From Aliirhizobium wenxiniae (GTDB taxonomy: Bacteria > Pseudomonadota > Alphaproteobacteria > Rhizobiales > Rhizobiaceae): DNA of 64,000 bases. Under the pieces are notes generated by a model. The model was not told the origin of the DNA. It saw only the letters and a list, made by a program, of their open reading frames with translations, and did no database searches. The position numbers were made by a program, and so were the translations under genes. The stretch lies in assembly GCF_019511445.1 (NCBI RefSeq), contig NZ_JAEUAN010000027.1, positions 1-64,000 of the forward strand, given 5' to 3'. Each line of letters begins with the position of its first letter. Within the stretch, counting starts at the first letter, position 1. Below are positions 42,541 to 51,478 of this stretch, in pieces.

Positions 42541-43559
42541 CAAACCGGCCGCCGCAGAATTTTGCCAGTGCCAGCGAGGTCGCAAGACGGGCAGGGGTCT
42601 CCCGCTCCGCCGTCTCGCGCACCTTCACGGAAGGCGCAAGCGTGTCGGAAGAGACGCGCCGCAAGGTTCTCGCTGCCGCCGAAGAACTGAACTACCACGT
42701 CAACCATCTGGCGCGGGGTCTCTTGCAGGAGAAAAGCCGGCCAATCTGCATCCTCGGCGGCGATCTGCATGCGCCCTATCAGTCGGCGCTTCTGGAGGCG
42801 CTGACACGGCGTATCCAGTCCGCGGGGCGGGCGGCCATGGTCATCAACACGGCCGGCAGCGAAGCGGATTCGCGCGCCGCGCTGCACCAGACGCTGAACT
42901 ACCGGGCCTCGGCAACCATCGTCCTTTCCGGCGCGCCGCCGGTCTCGCTGGTGCGCACCTGTATCGAGAGCGGCCAGCATGTGATCCTTATCAATCGGCA
43001 GGGCCAGATTGAGGAGGCTGACCATATCAGCCTTGATCACAAGAGCGCCATGGATGATGCCTTTCATATGCTGGTTCGCGCCGGTTGCCGTTCTTTTGCG
43101 GTCGTGTCGTCGACGAACGAATCTCCCAGTCTCGTCGCCCGCGAAAAACTGTTCTGCGAGAGAGTGGTTGCTGCCGGCTTCGAGTTGCCTCGTATCGTAA
43201 AGGTCGGGCCGACGAGCTATCGTAGCGGGGCAGAGGCTGCCCGTCGGCTACTGCCGGGATCTGCGAGGCCGGATGGGGTGTTCTGTGTCACGGATCTGCT
43301 TGCCTGCGGTTTCCTCGATGTGGCGCGTAATGATTTCAGGCTCGATATTCCGAGAGATATCTGTGTCGTCGGGTTCGATGATATCGAGCAGGCGGGCTGG
43401 GAAGGCTATGCTCTCACGACGTTTCGCCAGCCGATCGAGGAAATGGCTGATGCGATCGTCAAGCGTCTGACGGAGACGCGGCTGACGACCGACCTTCCGC
43501 AATCTCTGACGTTCCATGCATTCCCGATCTGGCGAAAGACTGTTCGACCCGACAGTTAA
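42537..43559 (+). CDS. LacI-family transcriptional regulator
   Basis: The protein has 340 residues. The LacI helix-turn-helix is at about residues 12-35 (SEVARRAGVSRSAVSRTFTEG), then the hinge helix (AAEELNYHVNHLARGL) and a periplasmic-binding-protein-like effector domain (VVGFDDIEQAGWEGYALTTFRQP). It overlaps the phosphatase gene by ATGA as the last gene of the operon and probably controls it through the palindrome at 36820. The inducer is likely the imported compound or its product. Confidence 0.92.
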   Translation: MTNRPPQNFASASEVARRAGVSRSAVSRTFTEGASVSEETRRKVLAAAEELNYHVNHLARGLLQEKSRPICILGGDLHAPYQSALLEALTRRIQSAGRAAMVINTAGSEADSRAALHQTLNYRASATIVLSGAPPVSLVRTCIESGQHVILINRQGQIEEADHISLDHKSAMDDAFHMLVRAGCRSFAVVSSTNESPSLVAREKLFCERVVAAGFELPRIVKVGPTSYRSGAEAARRLLPGSARPDGVFCVTDLLACGFLDVARNDFRLDIPRDICVVGFDDIEQAGWEGYALTTFRQPIEEMADAIVKRLTETRLTTDLPQSLTFHAFPIWRKTVRPDS

Positions 43560-43590
43560 CCGGCGTGCCATCGACGTGAGCAATCCAACG

Positions 43591-44703
43591 TTACTGCCGC
43601 AAACGCGGCAATAGCTTCAACGTGATCAGGCCAAAAACGCTGGCCGATGCGAAGCAGAATGCGTATCCGAGACTTTCACCGGCGACAGCCGCCAATTGCC
43701 AACCGATCAGGCTTATGATTGCGTCCGCACTCTGGAAGATCGTGAAATCAACACCTGCCTGATCGAGCGAGGCTCTACCCATGAGCTCCGAGTATAGCGC
43801 GACAAAGCCGAGGGCGAACATCAGTGCCGATACGAGCAAGGTCAGCAGCAGCAATGGAAGCGATTGCATGTCCCAGTACGCAATCGAAGCCAGCGAAAAC
43901 ATTGCAACTGCCTGCGCTGGAAGCGTCCAGAACATCACCCGGTAGGCGCCGTAGTGGCGCACAAGATAACCTCCGCCGAGCGCTCCAGCGACGCCGAGAA
44001 CTGTGATCCCCGCTCCGTTGAGCACCCCAAGAAGCGTGAGGCTCATACCCATGTCGATGAGAAAAGGCCCGATCATGGTCATCGCCCACTTTTGGCCGAA
44101 GACATAGACCGCGACGAGTATGAGGCCGGATCGTATCTCCGGTCGTTTGAAAGCATTCTTCAGCGAAGGGAGCGGCCGATCGGGACGCGACGCGGGTGCG
44201 CCATCTGGCGTCAGCAGGAATGGAAGAGCCAGAACGACGAGCAAGCCTGCCATGAAAAGGCGTGAGGTACGCCAGCTCCAGTGATCCAGCATGATCAGGA
44301 AGGCGCCACCACCCAGCGCGGTGCCAAGGTAGGCCCCACCGATCTGTGCCGCGTTCCCCCAGCCCCGATTTTCCTCAGAGAAGCTTTCCACGGCGTGGCC
44401 ATCGCAGGCAATGTCGATAGTCGCCGAGGCGGTTGATGCGATCATCATCGCAACCGCAAGTGCGCCGACGGTGGTGGGGCCAGTCAGTGCGAGAGCCACA
44501 ACAGCACCAACGGAAAAAGCACCGACGATGCCGACCGTTAGTCTGGAACGGCGGACGCCGACATGTGGCGACCGGAACCGTTCGACGGTCGGGGCCCAAA
44601 GAAACTTCAACGACCACGGCAGAACCGCGAGCAGCGTGAAAGCAATCTCGTTGAGCGATGCGCCACCCTGACGCATGACGGCCGGCAGACCGGCAAAGAT
44701 CAT
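43591..44703 (-). CDS. RhtX/FptX-like siderophore permease (MFS), 5' end disrupted
   Basis: From the first in-frame ATG (44703) the protein has 370 residues and about eleven membrane helices. It has PWSLKFLWAPTVERFRSP, typical of RhtX/FptX/AmpG-like single-subunit siderophore importers. The homologous N-terminus continues upstream in the same frame (NGRLIVGLGGLYVAQSVIGS, codons for 44763-44704) but no start codon exists there. An ATG at 44781-44783 lies in another frame, and a single extra A in the A6 run (complement of 44768-44773) would join it to give MTRQKNSNGRLIV. So the gene is frameshifted, mis-sequenced or uses slippage. TetR lies upstream on the same strand. Confidence 0.8.
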   Translation of the reverse strand: MIFAGLPAVMRQGGASLNEIAFTLLAVLPWSLKFLWAPTVERFRSPHVGVRRSRLTVGIVGAFSVGAVVALALTGPTTVGALAVAMMIASTASATIDIACDGHAVESFSEENRGWGNAAQIGGAYLGTALGGGAFLIMLDHWSWRTSRLFMAGLLVVLALPFLLTPDGAPASRPDRPLPSLKNAFKRPEIRSGLILVAVYVFGQKWAMTMIGPFLIDMGMSLTLLGVLNGAGITVLGVAGALGGGYLVRHYGAYRVMFWTLPAQAVAMFSLASIAYWDMQSLPLLLLTLLVSALMFALGFVALYSELMGRASLDQAGVDFTIFQSADAIISLIGWQLAAVAGESLGYAFCFASASVFGLITLKLLPRLRQ

Positions 44704-44856
44704 CGAGCCGATGACACTTTGAGCGACGTAAAGTCCACCGAGCCCAACGATCAGACGTCCATTGGAGTTTTTTGCCTTGTCATGGCTGCAATAACACAGC
44801 CTTCTTGAAAGGGGAGAACGTCGGATTTTTCCACGGCAACGACGCGTCGGGGGGCT

Positions 44857-45441
44857 TCAACAGTGCGCGATGCTAACACGGTCAAGGATCTGTCCAAGTG
44901 TTTCCCTGAAACCGGCTTCGGTCTCGGAACTTAGCCAATGTTCCATGGCGACATGAACGGTTGCGATCATCGTCGCGGCGGCTAGGCGTGGATAAATGTC
45001 GCGCTTCTCATCCATGCCTTCCCGAAGCGCGATCGCTTTGGCCGCCATGATTTCGATCTGCCCGTCAATCCGGCGACGTTCCAGAACAAGGTCGGGATCG
45101 TTATACATCAAGATAACCTGAGTGAGCCAATCTTTGCGGGGGACCTCCGGAAATCCTGAAATAATCGCGGTGCGTAGCGCGGCATCCGTGCTCAGATCCG
45201 GCGAGATGTCGCTGATGGAATTGCTGATAAGCCTGCCTGCCTGCAACAGGATATCCAGCATCGCAGCTTCCTTCGAGGGGAAGTAATTATTGAAGGTTCG
45301 CGGAGATACATTTGCAGCGGCTGCGATATCTTCGACGCGCACCTTGGCGGCTCCATGCTCCACGGCCAAGCTGACCGCGGCCTTGATGAGCTTCTCCCGT
45401 GTTTCGTGTTTTTTACGTTCACGCAATGAGATTTGGTTCAC
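44857..45441 (-). CDS. TetR-family regulator
   Basis: The protein has 194 residues from a GTG with GGAAGG before it. The N-terminal helix-turn-helix is clear (VRVEDIAAAANVSPRTFNNYFPSKEA). The C-terminal ligand domain is not diagnostic. It precedes the RhtX-like permease gene by 73 bases on the same strand, so it probably controls that transporter. Confidence 0.88.
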   Translation of the reverse strand: MNQISLRERKKHETREKLIKAAVSLAVEHGAAKVRVEDIAAAANVSPRTFNNYFPSKEAAMLDILLQAGRLISNSISDISPDLSTDAALRTAIISGFPEVPRKDWLTQVILMYNDPDLVLERRRIDGQIEIMAAKAIALREGMDEKRDIYPRLAAATMIATVHVAMEHWLSSETEAGFRETLGQILDRVSIAHC

Positions 45442-45629
45442 TGCAACTTGCCTTCCTGCTTTTGCGTCGCCTGGCGAAAATCGGAAACATGCTTACAAGA
45501 GGTGCACAGAATATATCTACCACATTTTGAAACGCGGCTTGGGATGTGCTGGACTGACGGCGTGGCGCGCCGCGAGCGCAAGTTATTCGGCAAGTGTGGC
45601 GTATGGGTTCCGCAAAAGCCGAAACGGCT

Positions 45630-47318
45630 CTAGCAGCCCTGTATCAGCATGACTTTGGTTCGATTGCGGCCCGCAAGCTTGGCGTCGTAAAGCAGCCGGT
45701 CTGCTTGTCTGTAAAGCTCCGCAAACTCCGCATCTATGTCTGGAGCCGAATTCGTCATACCCATGCTGGCGGTCACTGTTCGCTCAAGGTTTGGCAGCGC
45801 ATTTGCAACTGCAATGGTGATCGCCTGGCGCCGGCGTTCTGCCCGCAACTGTGCATCTTCTCCGCGCACAAGCAGCACGAACTCCTCACCACCGAGGCGG
45901 AAGGCATGAACCCCAGGATCCGCCCGGAGGGCTTCCGCCACGGCTTTCAGGACTTCATCGCCGATTTCGTGACCATAAATGTCATTGATCGACTTGAAGT
46001 GGTCGAGGTCGAGCACGGCAAATGCCCGATAGCCGTCAGCGCGATATTTCTCGAAATTCTGCTCGATTGCGCGTCGATTGAGCAGTCCCGTCAAAGCATC
46101 GTGTTCTGACAGGCGCTCGAAAACATCCGCCTCGAAGCGCGCGCTGTCTCTCTGCCGCTTGAGCGTCATGAAGCGATCTGCAACGCCGAGCGTTGTAAAC
46201 AAGACCTCGCAGACGCACCCCACGTAAAAGAGCAGCATGGCATCGGTGCTCTCCAGCCAGGGGAGTACACCCGTCACCAGACGCACCGCTCCGACCATGA
46301 TCACAGGTACATAACCGATCGCCTGGAACTTGGCTGCACGGCTTCCGCGCCGCAACGCATCGGCGACCGACAGTATGAAGATGGCGAGAACCGGTGCGAA
46401 GGCCGCCGTATATACTGTTGATTGAACCGGCCGCGCGACGAAGGGAAAGGCCGCGTGAAAGATACTGAGAAGCATCGCCCATGCCGCGCAACCTAGCAGT
46501 GCGCGACGAAGGATGGGATGAAGGCGACCCGGCTCGATGAAACTGTAGGTGAACATCGCGCCCGAAGCGACTGTAATCCCGAAAATAATCGTCGTCATCC
46601 AGCTCAATGTCATGGCCGGCGGATCAAAGAGTACGACGGCTAATCCGGAGGAGACAACAATCGTCAGCAACAACGAGATCGTTAGCGTGGCATGCCACAG
46701 CACAAATGGCTCGCGCAGGACCCGATAAAACGCCGCATTGAAAAGCAGTGGCATCATAAGCATGCCGGCAAGCATCGCCAACAATACGAATGAGCCCAGC
46801 AGCTTGTAGTCGAGGGTAAGATCGGACGGTGCCAGATAGGCTCTTTCCAGCGTCATGCGATGGCTTGGCAGATCGAATGCGACAACAACCTGCTGCGTCT
46901 CGCGCGTTACGTCCGGAAGACCCGCCTTGAAATAACCGCCGCGCAGAGAGCTTTTCAGCTCACTCGCGGCAAATGAGTTCTGGCGTATCGCACCATCCCG
47001 ATCAATGGCCAGAAGATGCACCGCCTCAAGCGCGCTTCGCCTGGAAAAAAAGTATTGGGGAAGTGCATCTCCCGGGCCGAGATCAAACCGCAGAAGGACA
47101 CGTTCACCCTCCAGCGAATAGGTTGCATCCCCGCAAACCCAACGCTCGGGGGATCGGGCAGTAGTGGTCAGGTCATCTGATAAGTTGCTCGAAGCCCAAC
47201 AGGAGCTCGAAATTTCGTGCGTTTCATCCGCGTGCAGGGGATCGGCTGCCAGAGATGCCAGCATCACTAGGCCCATCACGGCGATCAGAAGCGTTTTTCG
47301 CAGGCAATCCCACACCAT
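45630..47318 (-). CDS. Membrane diguanylate cyclase with 7TM-DISM sensor
   Basis: The protein has 562 residues. The signal peptide, then a periplasmic 7TMR-DISM extracellular domain (about 30-180), seven hydrophobic helices (about 185-390) and a GGDEF domain follow. The active site reads RLGGEEF, which is the functional GGEEF form, with DALTGLLNRRA at the domain start and DLDHFKSINDIYGHEIGD as the metal/substrate region. It should make cyclic di-GMP in response to an outside signal. An RxxD inhibitory site is not obvious. Its neighbours are iron genes, so a link between iron status and attachment is possible but not shown. Confidence 0.9.
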   Translation of the reverse strand: MVWDCLRKTLLIAVMGLVMLASLAADPLHADETHEISSSCWASSNLSDDLTTTARSPERWVCGDATYSLEGERVLLRFDLGPGDALPQYFFSRRSALEAVHLLAIDRDGAIRQNSFAASELKSSLRGGYFKAGLPDVTRETQQVVVAFDLPSHRMTLERAYLAPSDLTLDYKLLGSFVLLAMLAGMLMMPLLFNAAFYRVLREPFVLWHATLTISLLLTIVVSSGLAVVLFDPPAMTLSWMTTIIFGITVASGAMFTYSFIEPGRLHPILRRALLGCAAWAMLLSIFHAAFPFVARPVQSTVYTAAFAPVLAIFILSVADALRRGSRAAKFQAIGYVPVIMVGAVRLVTGVLPWLESTDAMLLFYVGCVCEVLFTTLGVADRFMTLKRQRDSARFEADVFERLSEHDALTGLLNRRAIEQNFEKYRADGYRAFAVLDLDHFKSINDIYGHEIGDEVLKAVAEALRADPGVHAFRLGGEEFVLLVRGEDAQLRAERRRQAITIAVANALPNLERTVTASMGMTNSAPDIDAEFAELYRQADRLLYDAKLAGRNRTKVMLIQGC

Positions 47319-47434
47319 GGGTCGACGCTACACGCCAAAGATTGCAATGAGGTTACACGAAAAGGGTTACTCTTTACGCTTGACCTTGCTTCCACTGCTC
47401 GGCCAAAAGGAACCGACGCAAGGCTGGAGGTTTT

Positions 47435-48268
47435 ATGGTCGAGCCCGTTCTGAAAGCCGCGCTGCATGGCTCGAACTGCAGGCTTGAGGCTCGAGATCTC
47501 ACTCTGATCTACGGTGAGCGAACCATCTCGCGCGATCTGAGCTTCAGGGTGCCGGATGGGCTTTTCACCGTCATCGTCGGCCCAAATGCCTGTGGCAAGT
47601 CCACGCTTTTAAGGGCGCTCGCGCGGATCATTCGGCCAGGTGCCGGCCATGTCGTGCTTGACGGCAAGGAGATCGATCGCATTCCGGCCCGCGAAGTCGC
47701 CCGTACACTCGGTCTTTTGCCGCAAAGTTCGGTCGCGCCCGATGGGATCACTGTCGCCGATCTCGTTGCTCGTGGCCGCTATCCGCACCAGTCTTTCCTG
47801 CAGCGCTGGAGCCAGGCGGACGAGGATGCGGTCTCATGGGCGATGCGGACTGCCCGAGTGGAAGAGCTTGCCGAGCGAGCCGTCGATGAACTTTCCGGCG
47901 GTCAGCGCCAGCGTGTATGGATTGCGATGGTTTTGGCGCAGGAAACGCCGCTTCTTCTACTCGACGAGCCGACGACCTTTCTCGACATCGCGCACCAGAT
48001 TGAGCTTCTCAATCTCCTGCGCGATCTGAACCGCCGTCAGGGCAATACGGTCGTCGCGGTGCTGCACGATCTCAATCAGGCTTGCCGTTACGCGGATCAT
48101 ATCGTCGCCATGCGCGACGGCACCATTGTTGCGGAAGGAGATCCGCGCAGCGTCATGACCGCGGAGCTTGTGAAGACGGTTTTCGGGCTTGCGGCGATCG
48201 TTATCGACGATCCGGTGACCGGCGATCCGATGGTCGTGCCGCTCGATGAGATGGCCCCATCGCCTTGA
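47435..48268 (+). CDS. fepC: Ferric siderophore ABC transporter ATP-binding protein (FepC-like)
   Basis: The protein has 277 residues; CTGGAGG precedes the ATG. Walker A is GPNACGKST, the signature LSGGQRQRVW, Walker B LLLLDEPTTFLDI and the switch His in AVLHDLNQA. This is the FepC/FecE type, which powers FecCD-family permeases. Unlike in E. coli, it is on the opposite strand from its permeases and ends 8 bases from fepG (convergent), so it must have its own promoter. Confidence 0.9.
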   Translation: MVEPVLKAALHGSNCRLEARDLTLIYGERTISRDLSFRVPDGLFTVIVGPNACGKSTLLRALARIIRPGAGHVVLDGKEIDRIPAREVARTLGLLPQSSVAPDGITVADLVARGRYPHQSFLQRWSQADEDAVSWAMRTARVEELAERAVDELSGGQRQRVWIAMVLAQETPLLLLDEPTTFLDIAHQIELLNLLRDLNRRQGNTVVAVLHDLNQACRYADHIVAMRDGTIVAEGDPRSVMTAELVKTVFGLAAIVIDDPVTGDPMVVPLDEMAPSP

Positions 48269-48276
48269 CCTTGTGG

Positions 48277-49341
48277 TCAGCGCTGTTTCGATCGTGTGAG
48301 CAGCCAGAGCAGATAGAGGCCGCCAACCAGGCCGGTCGTCCGCCCGATGGGCAGAACGAAGTCGGTTGCGATGTACTGGGTCACGAGATCGGCGATGACC
48401 AGCAGGAAAGCGCCCATGGCTGCAGCGCTCACAACAGGCATTCCGCGCGAGGCGGTCAAACGTGCGGCAAGCTGCGGTGCCGCTAGCGCCAGAAAGGCGA
48501 TTGGTCCCGCCGCACCGGTGGCGACGCCGGCGAGAAGAACGGCGCAGGCAATCATGGCGAACCGAGTCCGCTCGACATTCACACCGAGTTGCCGGGCCAG
48601 GTCGTCGCCCATCTCGATCATCCGCAGCCGTGTCGCTGTAAGGCCGACCAACGGGATGAGCAGAAGTGCGCCGCCGATCACGGTCGATGCGTGATCCCAG
48701 TTGCGGGCATCGAGCGAACCGGAAAGCCAGAGATTGGCGGCGATTGCATTATCGAGGTCGCCCTTCACCAGCATCAGGCCGTTGAGGGCGTTGAGCGTTG
48801 CACCTGCTCCGATACCGATCAGCACCAGACGATAGCCGCCAGTCACCCCCTGGCGGAAAGATAGGAGATAGACGAAGGTTGCTGTCGCCAACCCGCCGAG
48901 CATGGCCGACAGAGCCACGGCGAGCGGGCCGCCACCGAAGATGACGATCTGTATCAACGCGCCTGTTGCGGCCCCGGTGGTGAAGCCGATCACATCCGGC
49001 GAGCCAAGCGCATTGCGAGATACGGACTGAAAGACGGCGCCCGAAACGCCAAGAGATGCACCGGCAAAGATCGCGACGAGCAAGCGAGGCAGGCGCAGGT
49101 TCATGACGACCTGTTCGCGCATGCCGCCCTGACCATATCCGAGGAGCGTTGCGACGACATCCGTGAACGGCACCGAGACACGCCCGAGCGTGATGGCAAA
49201 GAGCGCCGCGAGGAATGTGAGAACTGCCAGGCAGAGTGTTATTGCGACAGGACGAATGGTGATCGAAAAGGACATGCGTCGGCTGCGCCAGACAAGCCGG
49301 CGAGCGGTGCCGGTGGAATTGGGGGCGGATGCGCGGCTCAT
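48277..49341 (-). CDS. fepG: Ferric siderophore ABC permease (FepG-like)
   Basis: The protein has 354 residues of the FecCD family with about nine to ten membrane helices. RLPRLLVAIFAGASLGVSG and NALGSPDVIGFTTGA are the family landmarks, and GAAGPIAFLALAAPQLAARL is the ATPase contact region. The start overlaps the fepD stop in ATGA. It pairs with FepD to form the channel for a catecholate-type ferric siderophore. Confidence 0.9.
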   Translation of the reverse strand: MSRASAPNSTGTARRLVWRSRRMSFSITIRPVAITLCLAVLTFLAALFAITLGRVSVPFTDVVATLLGYGQGGMREQVVMNLRLPRLLVAIFAGASLGVSGAVFQSVSRNALGSPDVIGFTTGAATGALIQIVIFGGGPLAVALSAMLGGLATATFVYLLSFRQGVTGGYRLVLIGIGAGATLNALNGLMLVKGDLDNAIAANLWLSGSLDARNWDHASTVIGGALLLIPLVGLTATRLRMIEMGDDLARQLGVNVERTRFAMIACAVLLAGVATGAAGPIAFLALAAPQLAARLTASRGMPVVSAAAMGAFLLVIADLVTQYIATDFVLPIGRTTGLVGGLYLLWLLTRSKQR

Positions 49342-50378
49342 GGTTTCGATATCCGATGGCGACGAACGAGCGCGATGAAGAAAGGTCCACCCATCAGCGC
49401 CACCATGATGCCGACCCCGACCTCACCGGGTGGCGCGATCACCCGTCCAAGCGCGTCGGCGCTGACCGTCAGGAGTGCCGCAATCGTCATGGCGTAAGGC
49501 AGCAGCCAGCGATGGCCGGGCCCGGTGATAAGCCGGGCGATATGCGGCGCGGTCAGGCCGATGAAGCCGATCGGGCCTGCAGCGGCCGTCGCGGCGCCCG
49601 AAAGAATGATCACGGCAAGCGCCGAAAGGCTCCAGATATGCATCGGATTGCCGCCGAGCGCCTTGGCGAGGTCTGCTCCGAGGGCCGCCGTGTCCAATGC
49701 CTTGGTCAAGGTGAGGGCGATCAGGATTCCGACCGATGAAAGGGCGAGGGCCGGCACGAGAACCGCATAACCACGTCCCTGCAGCGAGCCGACCGACCAG
49801 TTGCGAAACTGATCAAAAACCTGTTCGTCGCTGTTGACCAGAACGATCTGCGTCAGCGACAGAAGGACGACAGAGAGGGCCGCTCCGGCCAGGACGACAC
49901 GCACCGGATCACCGTTTTGCCCCAAGTTGCCAAGCAGATAGACGGCGGCTCCGGCCAAGGCGGCCCCCAACATGCCGAAGGCCATGTAGGCGCTCACATC
50001 GGTGATGCCGAATAGGACAATCGCGCCGGTGACCGCCATGGCCGCCCCGGCATTGATGCCAAGGATGCCGGGATCCGATAGGGGATTGCGGGTGAGCGCC
50101 TGCATGATCGTGCCGGCTGCCCCAAGTGAAGCGCCAACTACGATGGCAAGCAGGGTGCGGGGAATGCGCAGCAGCCGAACCAGGAGATGATCGCTGTCGG
50201 CGGGATCGAAATGAATGATCGCGTTCCAGGTCGTGGCCAGGGGGATGGGACGGGCGCCAGCGACTATGCCGAAGACGACTGCGGCGAGAAGCAGCACGAA
50301 GAGCGCGCAGAGCCCTGCCGTCAGGCGGCTGTCACGTGTCCGGATCGGCGCAGCCGTGCGTCTCGATAGCGTGCGCAA
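49338..50378 (-). CDS. fepD: Ferric siderophore ABC permease (FepD-like)
   Basis: The protein has 346 residues if it starts at the TTG 4 bases after the fepB stop (50378). An ATG at 50462 would give 374 residues overlapping fepB by 80 bases with a Ser/Thr-rich, unlikely N-terminus. Family motifs are LLRIPRTLLAIVVGASLGAAG, NPLSDPGILGINAGA and GPIGFIGLTAPHIARL. It is translationally coupled to fepG (ATGA). Confidence 0.88.
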   Translation of the reverse strand: MRTLSRRTAAPIRTRDSRLTAGLCALFVLLLAAVVFGIVAGARPIPLATTWNAIIHFDPADSDHLLVRLLRIPRTLLAIVVGASLGAAGTIMQALTRNPLSDPGILGINAGAAMAVTGAIVLFGITDVSAYMAFGMLGAALAGAAVYLLGNLGQNGDPVRVVLAGAALSVVLLSLTQIVLVNSDEQVFDQFRNWSVGSLQGRGYAVLVPALALSSVGILIALTLTKALDTAALGADLAKALGGNPMHIWSLSALAVIILSGAATAAAGPIGFIGLTAPHIARLITGPGHRWLLPYAMTIAALLTVSADALGRVIAPPGEVGVGIMVALMGGPFFIALVRRHRISKP

Positions 50379-50382
50379 GACC

Positions 50383-51333
50383 TCAGTTTCCGAACCTTGA
50401 GACGATGCCGTCGACGATTTCCTTGCCGCTGTAATAGTCGATGCGGAAGGAATGGATGCCAAGGCCGAATACCTGGCCGTTCTTTACCGACGGCAGGTTG
50501 GCGAGCACGGGATCATTGCGGAACGCGGCTGCCTTGCTGTCGTCTACCCGAAGGAGAAACGTTGTCTCGGCCTTGAGATCCACCAGGCGCTCGTAGTCCG
50601 CCCAGACGAAATCGTCGCGGCTTGCCGCCTGCGTGTGCCATGCCGGATCCGGAGCCTCGATGTCGAAGCCGAGAGCTGCGAGAAGGGCCGCATGCGGACC
50701 GCCCGGTCGCCCGATAGGGTTGCTCTGGCCGGCTCCGTTGAAGCTGATGATATTGGCCTTGCCGGCAGGGATTTTGATCTTGGCTTTGGCTGCTGCGACA
50801 TAAGCGTCGAAATCCGCGATCGAAGCGGCGGCCTCCTTCTCCAGTCCCGTCGCGCTGCCCAGTTCGGTCGCAAGCTCCTGCCACGAAAGGGCGCCATCAT
50901 CGACGAGAATGGTCGGCGCGACCTGCCGGAATGCGGCAAGCTGGTCCTTCGTCGAGCCTGCGCCGCTTGCCGTCACGATGATGAGATCGGGTTCGGTGGC
51001 GTAGACGGCTTCCAAATCGACCTTACCGGCCGGCCAGGCATTTTCGATCTTTTGCTCCTTAGCCACCTTTTCCCACTGGGCGAAGAACTGGCCGTTGGCG
51101 GCCGAGCCACTTGCAATTACCGGAGCCCTGATCGCCAGAAGCGTGCCCGTCAGCGTCACCGAGGTCGAGAGAATGCGTTTCGGCTTGGCCGGTATTTCCG
51201 TTTGGCTGCCATCGACATTGGTAAAGTTGCGCGGCCACGGCTCTGCCGCGGAGGCCTGCGACCAGAATAGAAGCGAAGCAATCACCGCTATAGTGATTCG
51301 CCTCGCGAATCGGCCGATCGCCGCATTCCTCAT
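50383..51333 (-). CDS. fepB: Ferric siderophore (enterobactin-type) periplasmic binding protein FepB-like
   Basis: The protein has 316 residues with a signal peptide ending QASAAE (about residue 30). The body has FepB landmarks: FTNVDGSQTEIPAKPKRIL, TLLAIRAPVIASGSAANG, WPAGKVDLEAVYATEPDLII, SFNGAGQSNPIGRPGG, APDPAWHT and FRIDYYSGKEIVDGIV. GGAGA precedes the ATG by 8 bases. It heads the leftward fepB-fepD-fepG set, with an AraC gene just upstream on the same strand. E. coli FepB binds ferric enterobactin; a tricatecholate or its linear fragments is the likely ligand. Confidence 0.9.
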   Translation of the reverse strand: MRNAAIGRFARRITIAVIASLLFWSQASAAEPWPRNFTNVDGSQTEIPAKPKRILSTSVTLTGTLLAIRAPVIASGSAANGQFFAQWEKVAKEQKIENAWPAGKVDLEAVYATEPDLIIVTASGAGSTKDQLAAFRQVAPTILVDDGALSWQELATELGSATGLEKEAAASIADFDAYVAAAKAKIKIPAGKANIISFNGAGQSNPIGRPGGPHAALLAALGFDIEAPDPAWHTQAASRDDFVWADYERLVDLKAETTFLLRVDDSKAAAFRNDPVLANLPSVKNGQVFGLGIHSFRIDYYSGKEIVDGIVSRFGN

Positions 51334-51478
51334 GGCTGCATTCTCCGCTGACGGCGTGGGAAGGGCAGGGGCCGTGCCGTCTGCTCGCAGCCCGTGCGGG
51401 CGGGAGCATTATCATCGCAGGCGAGCGCTCGCCACCGAAACATGAGCGCATCGCGCAGGATTGTTCGGGCTGCGTCGT

